From the NCBI GenBank assembly GCA_013399115.1, contig VXAA01006093.1, positions 740,637 to 804,636 on the forward strand: a DNA stretch of 64,000 nt. The letters run 5' to 3'. The stretch comes from Anseranas semipalmata (Eukaryota > Chordata > Aves > Anseriformes > Anseranatidae). Positions within the stretch are counted from its first letter, which is position 1. Every line of letters starts with the position of its first letter. The position numbers and the translations under genes are program-made. The notes under the pieces were generated by a model. It saw only the letters and a list, made by a program, of their open reading frames with translations. It was not told where the DNA came from and searched no databases. Below are positions 25,201 through 38,565 of the stretch, piece after piece.

Positions 25201-26761
25201 TATTAACACATAACTAGCCATGAGGGTCCACAATTTTAAAGTAATTTCAGTTCATGTATTCCTTCTTCTTTCAATTTTACAGTTGTCATTGCAAATAAGG
25301 AGTTAGAAGCTTGCTTTATAAGTCCAGGCTGAGGGGTTGAAACAAAATCACATGACACCAGAAATCAAACTCTAAGCAGAACATGAAATATTGTGAGTTT
25401 TCTAACCATACTTCACAGATATTCTCTTATCGTTTCCTGCCCTTTCAACTGTGGAACCTCTCAAGAGATTTGTCTTACTAACAGGGAGGTCAAAATTTCC
25501 TCTCCTGATGCGTCTCTTCAACGCCTCTATCTCCCATTTTTATACTTTCATCCATTTCACTAAGTTTCATTTACAATGCATGCTGTTCTGCACAGGCGAT
25601 TGTCCAACTGCCTCTGTAAAACACAACATATACTCACAGCACTTTATAATAGTGCAGTGAGCTAATGCAAGACAGACACTGAAAAATCAGAAGATCAGTA
25701 GTCAGGAAACTCAGAATGCCCATTCTGAATACACTGCAGCTCTACTTGAAGTTTATTTTTTTTAAATGTAAAAATACACAGTTAAAAATGTTCAGATAAA
25801 ACAAGAGAAAATACGACATCAGTACAAGACCTGTTCTACAGATAAGACCTGCCTTTCCCCTACTATAATTTATGAACCATCATAAGAAACCTCCCAGCAG
25901 GTAATTTTGAAGTAATTAATCCATAAAATATTCCTGTTTAACACCAATAGTCAATATCAACCTATTGATCAATAGTGAATATAACCTAACATATGACGGC
26001 TCCATCCACTCTGGAAGTGATTTTTAGTATGCACTTCACTCATTATTCAGAATACTAAAATTATATGTTACATAGGAGAATTTCGATTTCCCAGTCTGCA
26101 TTAACCTCAACCTCTGTGATTCATTTTCCTGTTTATGTTAAAAGGAAAAGCGATGATAAAAGCAAAAGGCAAAACTCTGAGGCATTGATGTATGAGATGT
26201 AGCTTTGAACAGCGAGCCACCCTTCTATCTACAACTTATGCACTTTGCTCCTGAAGACTATTTCAGTCCTTACAGCCCTTTACTTGAAGGACAACTAAAA
26301 CTGGTCCAAAGCCTGCACAAGTTCTAAGATGATCTACTTCTATAGTATTTTGAAAATCAAATTAAAAATACTCTGTCTTGCCCCCAGAGGATGCTAACTT
26401 TAAACATTCTTACTTTAAAACCGTGAGTATGATTTTCTCTTTAATGTCTTCTCATTTGGAGTTTTTAATGAAGACTAAGTTGAAAAGAAAATAAGCATCC
26501 ATGTTTCCACTAATGGTTTCAACTCTTTAGGATATAAAAGCTCAAGGAGATCAGCTGTGTATATGTATATTTTACTGTGGTAGCCCAACTCAAAACTAAG
26601 TGAATTAATCTAATGCAACTTTTCCTCCCAAGACTTCTAAGCCCGCCTTCCAAAAAGGCATAAAACAAACAGAGATTATCATACACATTTGGCAGGAAGT
26701 ATGAATAGAATGAGTCAGGTCTGAAGCTGAATTTACAACAGGTACAGTTAACAGTTACATT

Positions 26762-26781
26762 TAATATGCTACAGCATATTA
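26762..26781. repeat. 9-bp inverted repeat with 2-base loop
   Basis: TAATATGCT, AC, AGCATATTA. A short AT-rich hairpin in the large intron. Confidence 0.85.
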
Positions 26782-28095
26782 GATTTAATATGTGTATATG
26801 TAGATTTCACTAGTCATATTTGTCCAAGGAATATATTTTTCTTCCCTTGAACTTTTCCAACCCCTAATAAAGCAAAATATTCTGAAATGTTAAAATCATG
26901 CATTTTAAAAAAATGCTAAAAATACTGTTTAAATGTTTGTTTTCTATTGCTAATTTATTTAAAGAAAAACCTGCAAACTATTTATTGTTTAACATTTGCT
27001 CTTGGTATCTTATAATATCTTTAAGCCAAGTTAATAGAATAGTGGCAATATATTGGCAAATGCAATAACCTAGTAAGACCTATACCATGCTAATATTTAA
27101 ATGCATTGTGCTTGCACTGTTATTTTAGACTATTGAACAATTCTGTATTATATTAGTTGGTTGCCTGCAGTGTTCTAGGTTTCTGACATTGCAGTTCATC
27201 AGTCTGCACAACATCACAATTCTTCACATCTTATGTTTTCTTGCAACATCACTGTTCTCATTACAGTTAAGCTGGACATGTATGCATACTCACTTAAAGG
27301 AAAGGTAAACTGTGGCAAGCATTTAGTTGCATCTTTCTAACATAATTTTTGTAAGAAGGATTTGTATCTTACATGACTCCAACTTTATTTAAATGAAACA
27401 AATGATTCATTCGTACAAATTTCAGTAACTGAAATCATCCACAATTAAAAGTCAGAAAGCCTTTTCTGTAACTGTTGTGAATATTATTTCATGCAGATGG
27501 GAATGTTTAGTTCTTTGTCCATACCATGCCAATAGACACATTTGAAATTATCTTATGCATTTCTCTTCACAGCTTTTTTGCATAATCAAGTTTAATCACC
27601 AAAGAATTATGTAAGAAAATATTTAGCTCTTCCAAATCTGATAAAGTTTTCTACAAAGCCCCCATTGGAGTTTGAATATTTTTTTACATTTTTGTAATGT
27701 AATTTACATTTACAGCGTTTTACATTTCGCCTGGAGCAGCATATCAAAGCATAGAACATTTTATCAAGCTTACCCTACCCTCTACAATTATGTATCTGAC
27801 TAGCTTGAATTCTAGAAAGTGTTGAGACAAGGAATAGTGTGACAAGAATTCTGAATTTCCAGGAAACACCTCGATGTGAAATCATGATGAAAGCAGCTGA
27901 TAATTCAACCTAATACAGTTCTGAAGATCAGTATGTCATAGAAATCATTACAAGTCTCCCTGAAGCTCACTTCTTTGCAAGCTTGCAAATGCCATAACTC
28001 ATGTTGTTAAGTGCCGAGACCATTGTTCCCTCATTAAATGACCAGGTATCTCTAAGATGTTGTCTTTTTTGGGGGATGGGGGGTTATGTTTGTCA

Positions 28096-28121
28096 TTGAA
28101 CTGGGGACACTTCCAGTTCAA
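28096..28121. repeat. 9-bp inverted repeat with 8-base loop
   Basis: TTGAACTGG, 8 bases, CCAGTTCAA. It lies about 10 bp after a G-rich stretch (GGGGGATGGGGGG at about 28071-28083). Confidence 0.85.
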
Positions 28122-31100
28122 GGGGTCTTAATACATGACGTGCAATGCTATTTAATAGATCATTTACAAATAATAAGTTAACATAATTTTCTTTTGCAAT
28201 AACCATAAACCATTAATTTTTATCTGTAGGAAATAGCTCAGACACTGTTCTTTAAAGAAGATGAAACTTCACCTTCTACCTCAACATTTCATAAAGACTT
28301 GGTATTATTAAATTTATACTCTGGAATGTGACATCATGTGTATCTCACCTGCACCTTACCTAATGAAGTTATGGCAGTAACAAAATCCTTTTTCTACTTC
28401 GACTGTAACAAACTCTTGAAATTTGTCAATGAGGAACCTCTGTTCCAAGCATCATTTGCTTAAGCCATTTGATAGCATGTGTAGTCACCTTGAAGGTGAA
28501 GAAGAAAAGTTCTAATTACTTCTCATTTGATTTGCATTAGGCAGGAAAATGCCTCTGTACTATAACAGCATATACTGGCAATCCAATGCTGTCTGCAAAG
28601 AATATTCACGTGTCCTATGCAAAGCACAATAGCTTTCTTAGGGTACCACTAACACTATATTGCTACTATGAAACAATGTCATATTTTAATATTTTGTTTT
28701 TAATGAAAGTGGGCTAGCACGAAACAATTAGTTCAAAGCTGAATTAAACATTTTCTCTGACCTAAGATAATTTTTCCCCATTCAACGGAAATGCATTTAG
28801 CTTCAGGCTGGAATTGAACAAGAAGAACTCATGAAAATATTTCCCTTGTCACCATTTTATACCCTTTTCCACTACAGATCTTTCATTTTCATTGCTGGCT
28901 AGCAATAAAATGGCTCTAGCTGTAACCCATGACTCCATCTGACCATGTATCAGCCTTTTAAGAGTGAACATGGAATACCAACATGTCCCTAATGTATCAA
29001 GCCAGCTTCAAAGCACCTTTAGGTTCTGGAATCCTCTCCATCTCATTCATGATGAAAAGACTTATACAGCCTGTTTTGCATTCTTAGGTTTGTCTTTTTT
29101 GCTCTTTCTTGGTTTTATACCTCAGGTGGCAAAATCTTTCTGTTCATTCTGGCTAGGGTCCCAGGCATTAGATTTTTTTTTTTTTCCACAGTACAGTCTG
29201 ACAGATAAGATCAGCATTTCTGGTGGTACCATTCTATCACTAGCTGTATCATATTTGAATGTCAGTCACTAAAATTGTCATCAGAAAAATAGCGTTGTTC
29301 AAAAGATTAGCTCTATAATTAAACCAAACTAGAACTCTGAAATGGCTCTTATCCTTAGATTATTTCAATATCCAATATACTAATATACTAGATTATTTTG
29401 ATGTTGAATATAAGGAAAATTTGATAAATAACATTAAACCAGTAGCTTGAAGGAAAAAATGGTTTCTCTTACACTCAATTTTTATCAAGTGCAAAAATGA
29501 AAAATAAAAAGTATTTCAGCAGTATGACCTTTCTCCTTCCTGTGAAATAGGATAAATACTGAAACAAGAAACACAGGACTACTGATTTACAAATAATATG
29601 TAAGAAAATAATTGTTACACATTATGTTCTTTTTAAGAACTTGTGGTATTGAGGCTGTAAGCAGCCTTCCAAATTCATGAGGATTGCAAAAACTTCCATT
29701 GTTCAGGAATGAATCAAACTAATTACAGCACAATTTGAGAATGACCTAAAAATATATATTGGAAAAAACAACTTTCTAGTCTTAATTTACAATAACTAAA
29801 ATAAGAGGCATTGATGATAATATCAGAGACGTTAGTTAAACTTCCTGATGACTGACTTTGTCCACAAAATATTCTTTCCTCCTAGCAAGCGATTCAATCA
29901 GGTATTTAAAATACAGCCAATTTCCTTGATCATGGTATACCAGATTTTTTTAGTGAGACTGTTGGCTTGCTATACAATGATTCATCCAAATGGTGAAAAC
30001 TCTATTCACTGGGGGGGCGGAGGGCTCACTTTCACTTACCCTCCAATGGCAGAACTGTGGCTATTCTAATAGTAAATAGTACAGAGATCTCCTCAGGGCC
30101 TCTGAGAATTCTACCCTCTGGCATTTCCCATTTATTTCAACACGTACAAACTATAGAGGATTGTTAAGGAAAAGGCACATAATCCTTGGGATAACCAAGC
30201 CTAAGTTTAAACTTTATAGAGGAGGTTTGGTATGTGCACTGTAGGAAGGAAAAATGAGCTTCCACGAAGATTGGAAGAATTAATATTTAAGGGCACAGCA
30301 TATAGAAGAAAGCAATGGACTGTAATGGATGCTTTTCATCTGACCCCTCTCCCTCTCCCTCAATCATTATTTGACACCAGAAGACATGAATTCATGAGAG
30401 CCAGTGCTAATGAAAAATGCAGTAGAACTTAACTGCATTTCAGAGCTACTGGTGTCAAGGGGACAAGTAATGTCTGTGTCTGTCAGGATGTAAATTAAGT
30501 TGCTTCATATGCTTCACACTCAAGATCCAGAAAAGAACATGGCCAAGAAGATGACATGATATATTTGGCAAACTTGACATTCAACAGAGAATTTGTTATC
30601 ATGGTCAAATTTTGATCCCCTGTTACACTGATGCTATTATGCTGCAATAAGGCCAACTGGTTATAACTGATAAGGGAAATTTTCTAGACCCTCAGAGTAA
30701 CAAATATTACTTGTTGAAGACGCTTCTAACCTTGGGAATATTAGAAATCATCAGTTCTTTTTATTATAGGTGTATTGCCTGGTAAAGGACATAATAATTC
30801 TTCAAAAGACAATACAAGTCTTTAGTCTTGATTACTGGAGTGTTTTTAGTACCTCCGTTACAGTGCAAAAACATCATGTGCCAATTTTCAGTGATGTAAT
30901 GAGTATTGTAGTATGCAACTCAAATTCAGGAAAAAAGCCTGCTGTATTGGTAGCTTATTCAGTAAAAATTGCCATATCATCAAATTGTTATGGAAATCAC
31001 AAAACTTCCAGCCAGGCTCCCATGGGATTTACAGTTAGTCAAATTCAGCAGTACATAGCAGTAGATCCACTGAGGCCCATGAGTTGATTTCTAGCTTGTC

Positions 31101-31611
31101 AGAATTCAGACCAAGTATCTAAGTGTTCATCCTGAGACAAGCAGGGTTGTTATGAGCAAAACACTAAGCAGATGCCACGACTGCTGTGGTACCATGCAAA
31201 AGTCTGTAAAACCTCCTCACTCCCAGAGGCAAGAGGCTCATCACAGGATTTGTTGACACAAATCAAAGGAGAGAATTTTCCTGGATGTGAAAGTTTAGTA
31301 TGCTTTCCCCTTTTTGCAGCAAAAGAATTTAACATAACTCAATGTCACAGACAAAGATACTTGGCTCCTGTTTAGCTGGATACTACTGATTAATGTTTGG
31401 GTAGCTGAGATAACAAGCCAGGGAATGACTATGAAGAGCTGTTGCCGCATTCACAGGAGAGAGGGGGATGATGCAAATGGAGCATTACCACGCCCTGCAC
31501 ATGCATCAGGTTGTAGGCTGTTAGTCATTGCTACACCGTGAACATAGCTCACAGGGAAGACCCCTGTTGCTACTTCCAGGACATCACTCAGTACTCTGTA
31601 AATACACAACC

Positions 31612-31700
31612 TGATATTGAACACCAGACACACACGCACATATATTGAACACCAGACACACACACACATATCACTGATATTGAACACCAGACACACACAC
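31612..31700. repeat. CA-rich minisatellite, three imperfect units, abutting CR1
   Basis: The unit TATTGAACACCAGACACACA begins at 31615, 31643 and 31678, followed by variable (CA)n or CACATATCACTGA spacers. The last unit runs directly into the 5' truncation point of the CR1 at 31701. Confidence 0.9.
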
Positions 31701-32452
31701 CTGGGACGGGGCAACCCTGGTTATACGTACAGACTGGGCAATGAGACACTGGAGAGCAGCCCCGCAGAGAGGCATCTGGGAGTTTTGGTTGACAGCAAGT
31801 TGAATATGAGCCAGCAGTGTGCCCTGGCAGCCAGGAGGGCCAACCGTATCCTGGGGTGCATCAAGCACGGCATTGCTAGCCGGTCGAGGGAAGTGATTGT
31901 CCCGCTCTACTCTGCGCTGGTGCGGCCTCACCTTGAGTACTGTGTGCAGTTCTGGGCACCACAGTACAAAAAGGATGTAAAACTGCTGGAGAGTGTCCAG
32001 AGGAGGGCGACGAAGGTGGTGAAGGGCCTAGAGGGGAAGACGTATGAGGAGCGGCTGAGGTCACTTGGCCTGTTCAGCCTGGAGAAAAGGAGGCTGAGGG
32101 GAGACCTCATCGCAGTCTACAACTTCCTTGCAAGGGGGAGTGGAGGGCCAGGCGCCGACCTATTCTCCTTAATCACCAGTGATAGAACCTGCGGCAATGG
32201 TGTCAAGCTGAGGCAGGGGATGTTTAGGCTGGACATTAGGAAGAGGTTCTTCACTGAGAGGGTGGTTGCACACTGGAACAGGCTCCCCAGTGAAGTAGTC
32301 ACTGCATCAAGCCTGTCTGAATTTAAGAGGCGTTTGGACTGTGCACTTAGTCACATGGTCTAAAATTTTGGGTAGACCTGTGCAGTGCCAGGAGTTGGAC
32401 TCGATGATCCTTATGGGTCCCTTCCAACTCGGGATAGTCTGTGATTCTGTGA
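31701..32452 (+). mobile_element. CR1 LINE, 5'-truncated, with open C-terminal reverse transcriptase frame
   Basis: CR1-type non-LTR retrotransposon 3' end. 220 codons remain open in one frame (31701 to the stop at 32361-32363) and contain conserved CR1 ORF2 C-terminal motifs: [86 protein letters not shown]. The polymerase core lies upstream and is absent, so the copy is dead on arrival. The 3' end has the typical GGGTCCCTTCCAAC stretch and a terminal TCTGTGATTCTGTGA octamer-type tail. The open frame suggests a fairly young insertion. An apparent start at 31617 belongs to the CA-rich array next door. Confidence 0.95.
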
Positions 32453-33483
32453 CATATGCACATATGCATCCAGTAGCAGATATTACAGTTCAGCTGAGCA
32501 TTTCAGCTCTCACCTACTATTTCTAGGTCTACTGTTTGTGCAAGTTAAAGGACAAGTCCTATAATACCTTTAAGACATTTCAAAATACATGAAATATGCA
32601 AACAGCTTTTTTATTCTAAAAATAATTCTTAACAATTATTTATAGTTAAAAGCAATAAAGAAAATAAAATTGAAGCAAGTGATACTGACTGTAGGTGCTC
32701 TGAGTGTGCTCATGAAAACTGATATAAATTGCCCAAGTTATAATCTCCCCAAAATTCTGTATGTTATTTTGTAATAGTCATAGTACTAAGCCTAGCACAT
32801 CTGAATACAAAAGGAAGGAGACACAATCCATTCATAAATTGCTACTAATGGTAGACAGACAATTTTTCAAAGGCATTGAAAGAGATATTAGAGGTATTTT
32901 TCCCTCTAAACCTCCTAGCTTTAGTAAGAACCTTTCAAAAAGTGTATCAAGATACATCACACAATAAATAAGATGAAGTTCAGCAGAGACAGTGACATAA
33001 CTTGTTATCCATTTTGCAGTTGATTCTGCCGCCTTATTTATGCACACTGGATGTTTTTTCATGACAGATATAGGACGTTGGACTCCTGTAATCTGAGGTT
33101 TGCTGCACTGGTTACCTTGCAAGATGTTCATTGACTAAAAGAGGATGGAGGAAATTAGGAGACATATTTGTACACAAACCTGAAATTAAAGGTAACTTAA
33201 ATATCTGTCTCCTTAACACGAGCATCTGGCCCAGCTGGCAGCTTATTTGATTTTTATTTTAAATGTTTATAGTGCAATTGTGCTCAGTATTTATCATGAT
33301 GGTAGTCTAATTTTGTTCTCTTTCTTGAAAGGAATGATTTTAATAGAATACCTTTAAGAAATATTTTCTACCTGGTCTGTAATTCTAAGCTCCATGCGCA
33401 CAAGGCATCACATGAAAAATGCGTGCACGTATCAGGTATAAAAACTAATGCTACCTGTGCCTCAGCCTGGGCTGATGAGAAGT

Positions 33484-33506
33484 TTTGTACACCACAGGTG
33501 TACAAA
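33484..33506. repeat. perfect 10-bp inverted repeat with 3-base loop
   Basis: TTTGTACACC, ACA, GGTGTACAAA. A potential hairpin or palindromic protein-binding site inside the large intron. Confidence 0.9.
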
Positions 33507-33838
33507 CAGCTGAATCTTGCATGCCCCTTTGGCTTTGCTGGCAAAATCTGACTTCAAATGAGTCAGAAGCCAAAACACTGGCAGGTTTCACAAATGTCCA
33601 CAGAGGATGAACAGACAGAATTACTTATTTCTATTAAGAATACCAGAGAGTATATTTTGCGGGAAGTAATTTTATTATCTGCTGAAGTGCTAGGGTTCAG
33701 CATTTAAACACACAAAATTCAATGATGCATTAATTTGATCCACCTCATTAGCATCCAGACACATTTAGTGAAAAATGTCAGAATTGTTACAGTTGTTTTC
33801 AGTCAAAGTGGTAGGCCCTGAGAGCTTTATCTCTATAA

Positions 33839-33905
33839 TTAATGTATAATATATATATAACATCTCATGTATAATATATATGATGTATCATATAATATAT
33901 GATTA
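33839..33905. repeat. AT-rich degenerate repeat
   Basis: Repeated GTATAATATATAT and ATGATGTATCATATAATATATG-type words, with local dyads. Confidence 0.8.
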
Positions 33906-36871
33906 ACGTATAAAAAGAGGCAATATTCAAAATTATATTGCCATGGAGAACACGTTTCAGTAAAATTACATTGCAAAAAGATTTCAAGTTTGATCACTGT
34001 GTCTTGAAACAGAGAAAACTAATAGAGAACCACTATTTTACATAATAGGTTACGTCTTTCCACAGCTCAAGAAAAACTAGCAGGAAAAGATCAAATGTAC
34101 ATCATTTATCTTACTTCAATAAATGAATATACAAATAGCATGGCACAGAAACTGAATCGTTACTATCAAATTTCCTTTTCCACTAAAAGGTAGGGTTCCC
34201 TTTACATATTTTGGTATTTATTTTCAGTATTTCAGCTACTTTTTAGAGTGGATCAAGCCCCTTGAAAAAAATGTGGTGTGAGCATTTTTATGATTTCTTG
34301 GTAAATTCCATGTCACAGATTTATGTATTGATTTTTGGCAGTAGACTCCATTTACTGACTCACAAAAAATATCCTTATGTCTCATATAGCAAGTGCATAC
34401 ACAAGGAATAGAAAAACACTCATACGTGAACTAGAAACCCAGTCTATCATATACATTCATTACCAGAAAAGACTGAAGGAGAACAGCAAAGTGTGCAGTT
34501 CTTGCCAAACACATTCATATATTTATGTTCAACAAAAACTGAATACAAGTCAAACTAGGTCTATAGACACAGATTACTGACAAACCACCTCTTCCTTTAA
34601 AGTAACTTGCAGACTGCATTATATGCACTGATGGTCCTGACACATAAAAGAGCTTAACTCAATCTCCAATTGAATAAACTTAATATTGCTTAGCTATTTA
34701 CTGGTGTCAATGGAAACAGAAACACCCCCTCCCCAAACCCCAGATCCAGACAAACTGTGATGTTATCACTTATGTACAGAAGACACAATAGGTATACAGG
34801 CTGGCATCAGCTTATAGATACAAGAACAGTCTGGTTAAAACATTTCATATAAATGACCACACTGAAATATAAGCATCTTAAATGGATTTTATGGAAATAT
34901 TATGATACAGAATAATTCTGATTTTAATTTTATTAAAACCAGTAAAGTTGAAATGGCCATAAAAAATGATCATTATACTTCTAAAAGAACAACAATTACT
35001 AATTATTTAGTTTGGCATTTTCTTGCTTAAAGCAATTTTTAATTTTCCATATACTATGCCCATTTTCTACACGAAATTAAATTGATCCTTACTACTTTGA
35101 AGCTAGTACTAACCACTATGAAATCATATTATACATTCCAGTGGCTGTGTCTCTAGGACATATGGTGCCCAGAGTGAGAAAATAACTCTAGAATCATTTT
35201 ACTTAGCTATTAAACAATTATATTCATGTTCTTTTGCAGCTAAAAGTAGGTTTATCAGTTCTGTTACTAAACTTAACATAGCTACTATTTATTTTCACTG
35301 GCTGAGAACCTCAACATGACTGATGCAACACAGATTCTAAGTAGAATAATCTTTTCTGTAACCTCAATGCCTGTTGTTTTCCAGCTCAAACAAGATTTGA
35401 ATTTGAAGAACATACACTATACTGGATATATGTAACCTGAAACCATTTTCTACCTTAATAGCCACACTGCAGCTTTTGAAAACTGGCAATTATTCATTTT
35501 GCCATGACCTAGTAACTGGAAGAGTGAAGTTCTCATCTGTGAAGAATGGTATAGTAAATCATGGATTAGTGAAGTCAGGCACTCTCAGTGAAAGTACTTC
35601 CTCTAGCTTGCACCTAACAAATCTAATATTCAATATGGCTCTTTTCTTGAGTATAAAAAAAGTATCCGAACTTTATATAATTGCTTCTCCAGAAAGAATA
35701 TGTTTTAAAATGGAGGGAACTAATCATTTTAATAAAGATTTCACTCAATAGATTCTGAACGGCAAAGCACTATTCATATTCCCACAGACTTTTAACAAGT
35801 TGTGACAACCTCACACAGCCATTATAAGGACTACTAAATAAACATTTTGTATTCAAAATAAAATAGCTAGAGTGTGTTTAAAAGAATACACTAAGCTGGA
35901 TTTTTCAGCAAAGCCATGAAGAGTAGAACTAATACTTTCTGCCTGTCAGCATATAAAATTGAGGTCTTTAGTCTAAATTGACCATTTTTTCCATGACCTG
36001 GGGTGAAAGAGAGACACTTCCATGAGATAATTCATCCTATCCTCACACAAACATACAAGACAGTTGGAAGGTATTGTTCTCTGGAAGTTCCTCTCTTTCT
36101 CAATCTCCCTCCAAAATCTACAGAGGGACACTGGATAACTTTGGCCAACACCTAACTTTTTAATAGCTGAAGTCAAAAAAGGCAAATCCTTCTTCTCATG
36201 CCCTTGGCAGGAAATCTTAGTTTGTGGTAATTTTTTTTTTCTATGCAGACCGGCAATTTTGGCCTGAATCTAGGCACCCAGTTAAAATTCTTACTGCACG
36301 ATGGGCACAGTTAAGTCTTAAGTTCATGACACTGCATTATACCTGCCACACTGTCAGAGACATGTCAGTTAGTCTGCTCCATCTAGAAAGCTGACAGGGA
36401 GTCCAGACTTTCAGTCTCTCTGGCAGTAGCATTAGATCTCTGGTGTGGAATGAGGAAGGTAGCTATCAGGTTACTGGGCAATCAATACAAGTGTGGGCAA
36501 GATTTATAGCAGAAAGGATAAGGGTAAAGAGAAAGTCATTATAGAGTAGTTTTTGATGATTAAATAATGCCTTAACCCAGAAGTGAGCCAGTTTTTTTTT
36601 TTTTTTTTTCATCCATAGGAAACTAACAGGAACACTTGAATTGTTCCTGTTAAAGATAACTGAACATAGCCAATACCAGTTCTGCATATCCCCTGAGTAT
36701 AGTTAACTATTAGCACACAATAAATATTCAGATTTTTATATACCCTTAAATGACTCAATTCTTTATGGATTCTATTTATAGTCCATAAAAATAAAGTATA
36801 CAGAAATAAAAGTGTTTAAAATTTACATGCTTAAGGAATACTTAAAAAATATTACAGGTAATATTCCATAC

Positions 36872-37017
36872 CTGAGAAGTGGTTGCTTTGGATAAGAAGG
36901 TTGGTCACTGTTTTGGCATGACTGAGATTTTTTTGTGACTTGCTTATAAATATTCCTTGCGGTTACTCCAATCCATAGCATAGTAGAGAGTGTAGAATAA
37001 TGCAGTACTATGCCAAC
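36872..37017 (-). CDS. ADGRA1: ADGRA1 exon encoding TM3 and ICL2
   Basis: A 146-nt exon (residues 224-271 and two bases of codon 272). The acceptor is TTGTTTTAG just above 37017, and the donor is GTATGG at 36871-36866. TM3 reads [20 protein letters not shown] and continues into [10 protein letters not shown], a strongly conserved TM3/ICL2 segment of subfamily A. A divergent second intracellular loop follows, ending YPKQPLLR. It is flanked by the two longest introns of the window (28.4 and 11.3 kb). Confidence 0.95.
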
Positions 37018-38336
37018 CTAAAACAAGAGTGGACAGTTAAACAAATCAATAAGTGGATCAGTAAAATAAGATTTTTTGAAGAATCTTACTGCCTAATTAT
37101 ACAAACATTTCTTTTTAACTGAATTTGTAACTGCATCATTTTTTTCTTTCTCTCTGGTTATTTCTAACCACTGAATGAAAACATTTTAAAAAAAGCAGAT
37201 GGAAACTGTTATTTAATCTATCATAGATAATATCTGTGATACCAGATGGTAATGTTATGAAATCAAGACTGTAAAGACATTTGTAAAGAACCTGACTAAT
37301 GGCAACTTTTACACCTGGATTTAAAGTGATGCAAAATTTGGTTTGTTTTGCAAATTTTATTAGCTTATCATGACAATACAATTCAACAAATAATGAAATG
37401 ACAGCATTTTTGTTTGCTATTATAATATTATTTTCTTTCATTTTTCATATCCTGTTGTAGTTCTGTCTCAGCTGTATATAGCCAAGGTTGACTTCTTGTA
37501 ATGACCAGTTATTTGTCTGGGATCAGTGCCAGTTGCCTAAAAAACAGATTATTTTCAGACATATTTTGAAGAACTTATAAACTTGGCCATACAATTTTTA
37601 AAACTAAATGAGAGATCGTGGTGTCATCCCTCAAAAGGAAATGCAAACTCTCAATAGTGTTATTATCATGACGTCTCCAAGACACTGGTGTGTTTATCAC
37701 TGAAAGTAAAATAAAATATAAACACTTAAAATAGTTACATCTTTGTTATGTTAGTAATTGTTATTCATTACTATTGAAACAGTAATTGGAATTTTATCCA
37801 ATCTACAAAGCCTTATTACATCAGCTAAGTCTCCATCTGATTATATAAAATGAGGTTACCTTTGAAGCAATAACCTGACATTTTGCAGTGACAAGTAAAA
37901 TATTGGTATAATTGGAGACCACATAAATGTTTAAGGAATACACAGAATTGCTAAATAAAGCTAACACAAATCTATTATAATGATTTATTTGAATCAGTGT
38001 TCATGTTTGCTTAACTTAAAATAATTGATGGGTAAAGGAAAAAAAATCCATGAATTTTGTTTATATTTAGTAACATAGCACAAAATAGCAGTAAATATCA
38101 TCAACAGAAAACCCTTTGTAATTTTCTCTGGGACTTGTCTGATACATAAGACAAGAGAGCATAAAGCCTTCATAGCTGTTGTCGCTTGAGGTAAAGAAGC
38201 AGAAATAAGAGAATGAGACAACTTTGTACCATCAGCTGGCAGACATTGCCAGTTCGGTGGCTAGTGCTGTCTGGACTTAGTTCATGTGCAGCTTGCAGCA
38301 TTTCTGTACGGACACAGTGAATATGATTATGAGCTG

Positions 38337-38395
38337 GGGGGAGTGAAGGAGTAAGACAGGAAGGAGAAAGGGGGAGGAGAAAGAGAGAAGAAGTC
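38337..38395. repeat. polypurine tract
   Basis: A nearly pure A/G stretch beginning GGGGGGAGTGAAGGAG and continuing with GGAAGGAGAAAGGGGGAGGA and AAAGAGAGAAGAAG, broken only by a few pyrimidines. Confidence 0.8.
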
Positions 38396-38565
38396 AGCAG
38401 AAACCAGAAGAAAGAACTGGAAAAATTCTAGAGACTTTGTTCATGACCTCTTTCTCATTTCAGCATAGCGCTGCTACTATATATTCTGTAATTATTCTAC
38501 ACAAGTATGCCAAAGGCTCAATAAGAAGATGAACAGCCGGGACGAATTCTGTGTGAGCATGCACA

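Larger units (their letters stand above)
8447..36871 (-). other. ADGRA1: ADGRA1 intron between TM3 and TM4 exons (28425 bp)
   Basis: The largest intron of the window, from the donor GTATGG (36871) to the acceptor ending CAACAG (8447). Contents that I recognise: MIR-like relics at 11430-11545 and 15037-15145, CR1 pieces at 14278-14336, 21698-21795, 24888-25200 and 31701-32452, a gap at 14483-14738, and simple repeats listed separately. The long stretches 8447-11400, 15560-21690, 21800-24880, 25210-31600 and 32460-36860 hold only AT-rich unique sequence and short chance ORFs. Confidence 0.85.

Noticed and set aside
28964..29272. 102-codon + strand ORF
   Set aside because: It includes a poly-T-encoded Phe run, no family resemblance and no splice or promoter context. 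Likely chance in AT-rich DNA.
30770..31087. 105-codon + strand ORF
   Set aside because: No recognisable domain and no supporting context. Considered chance.
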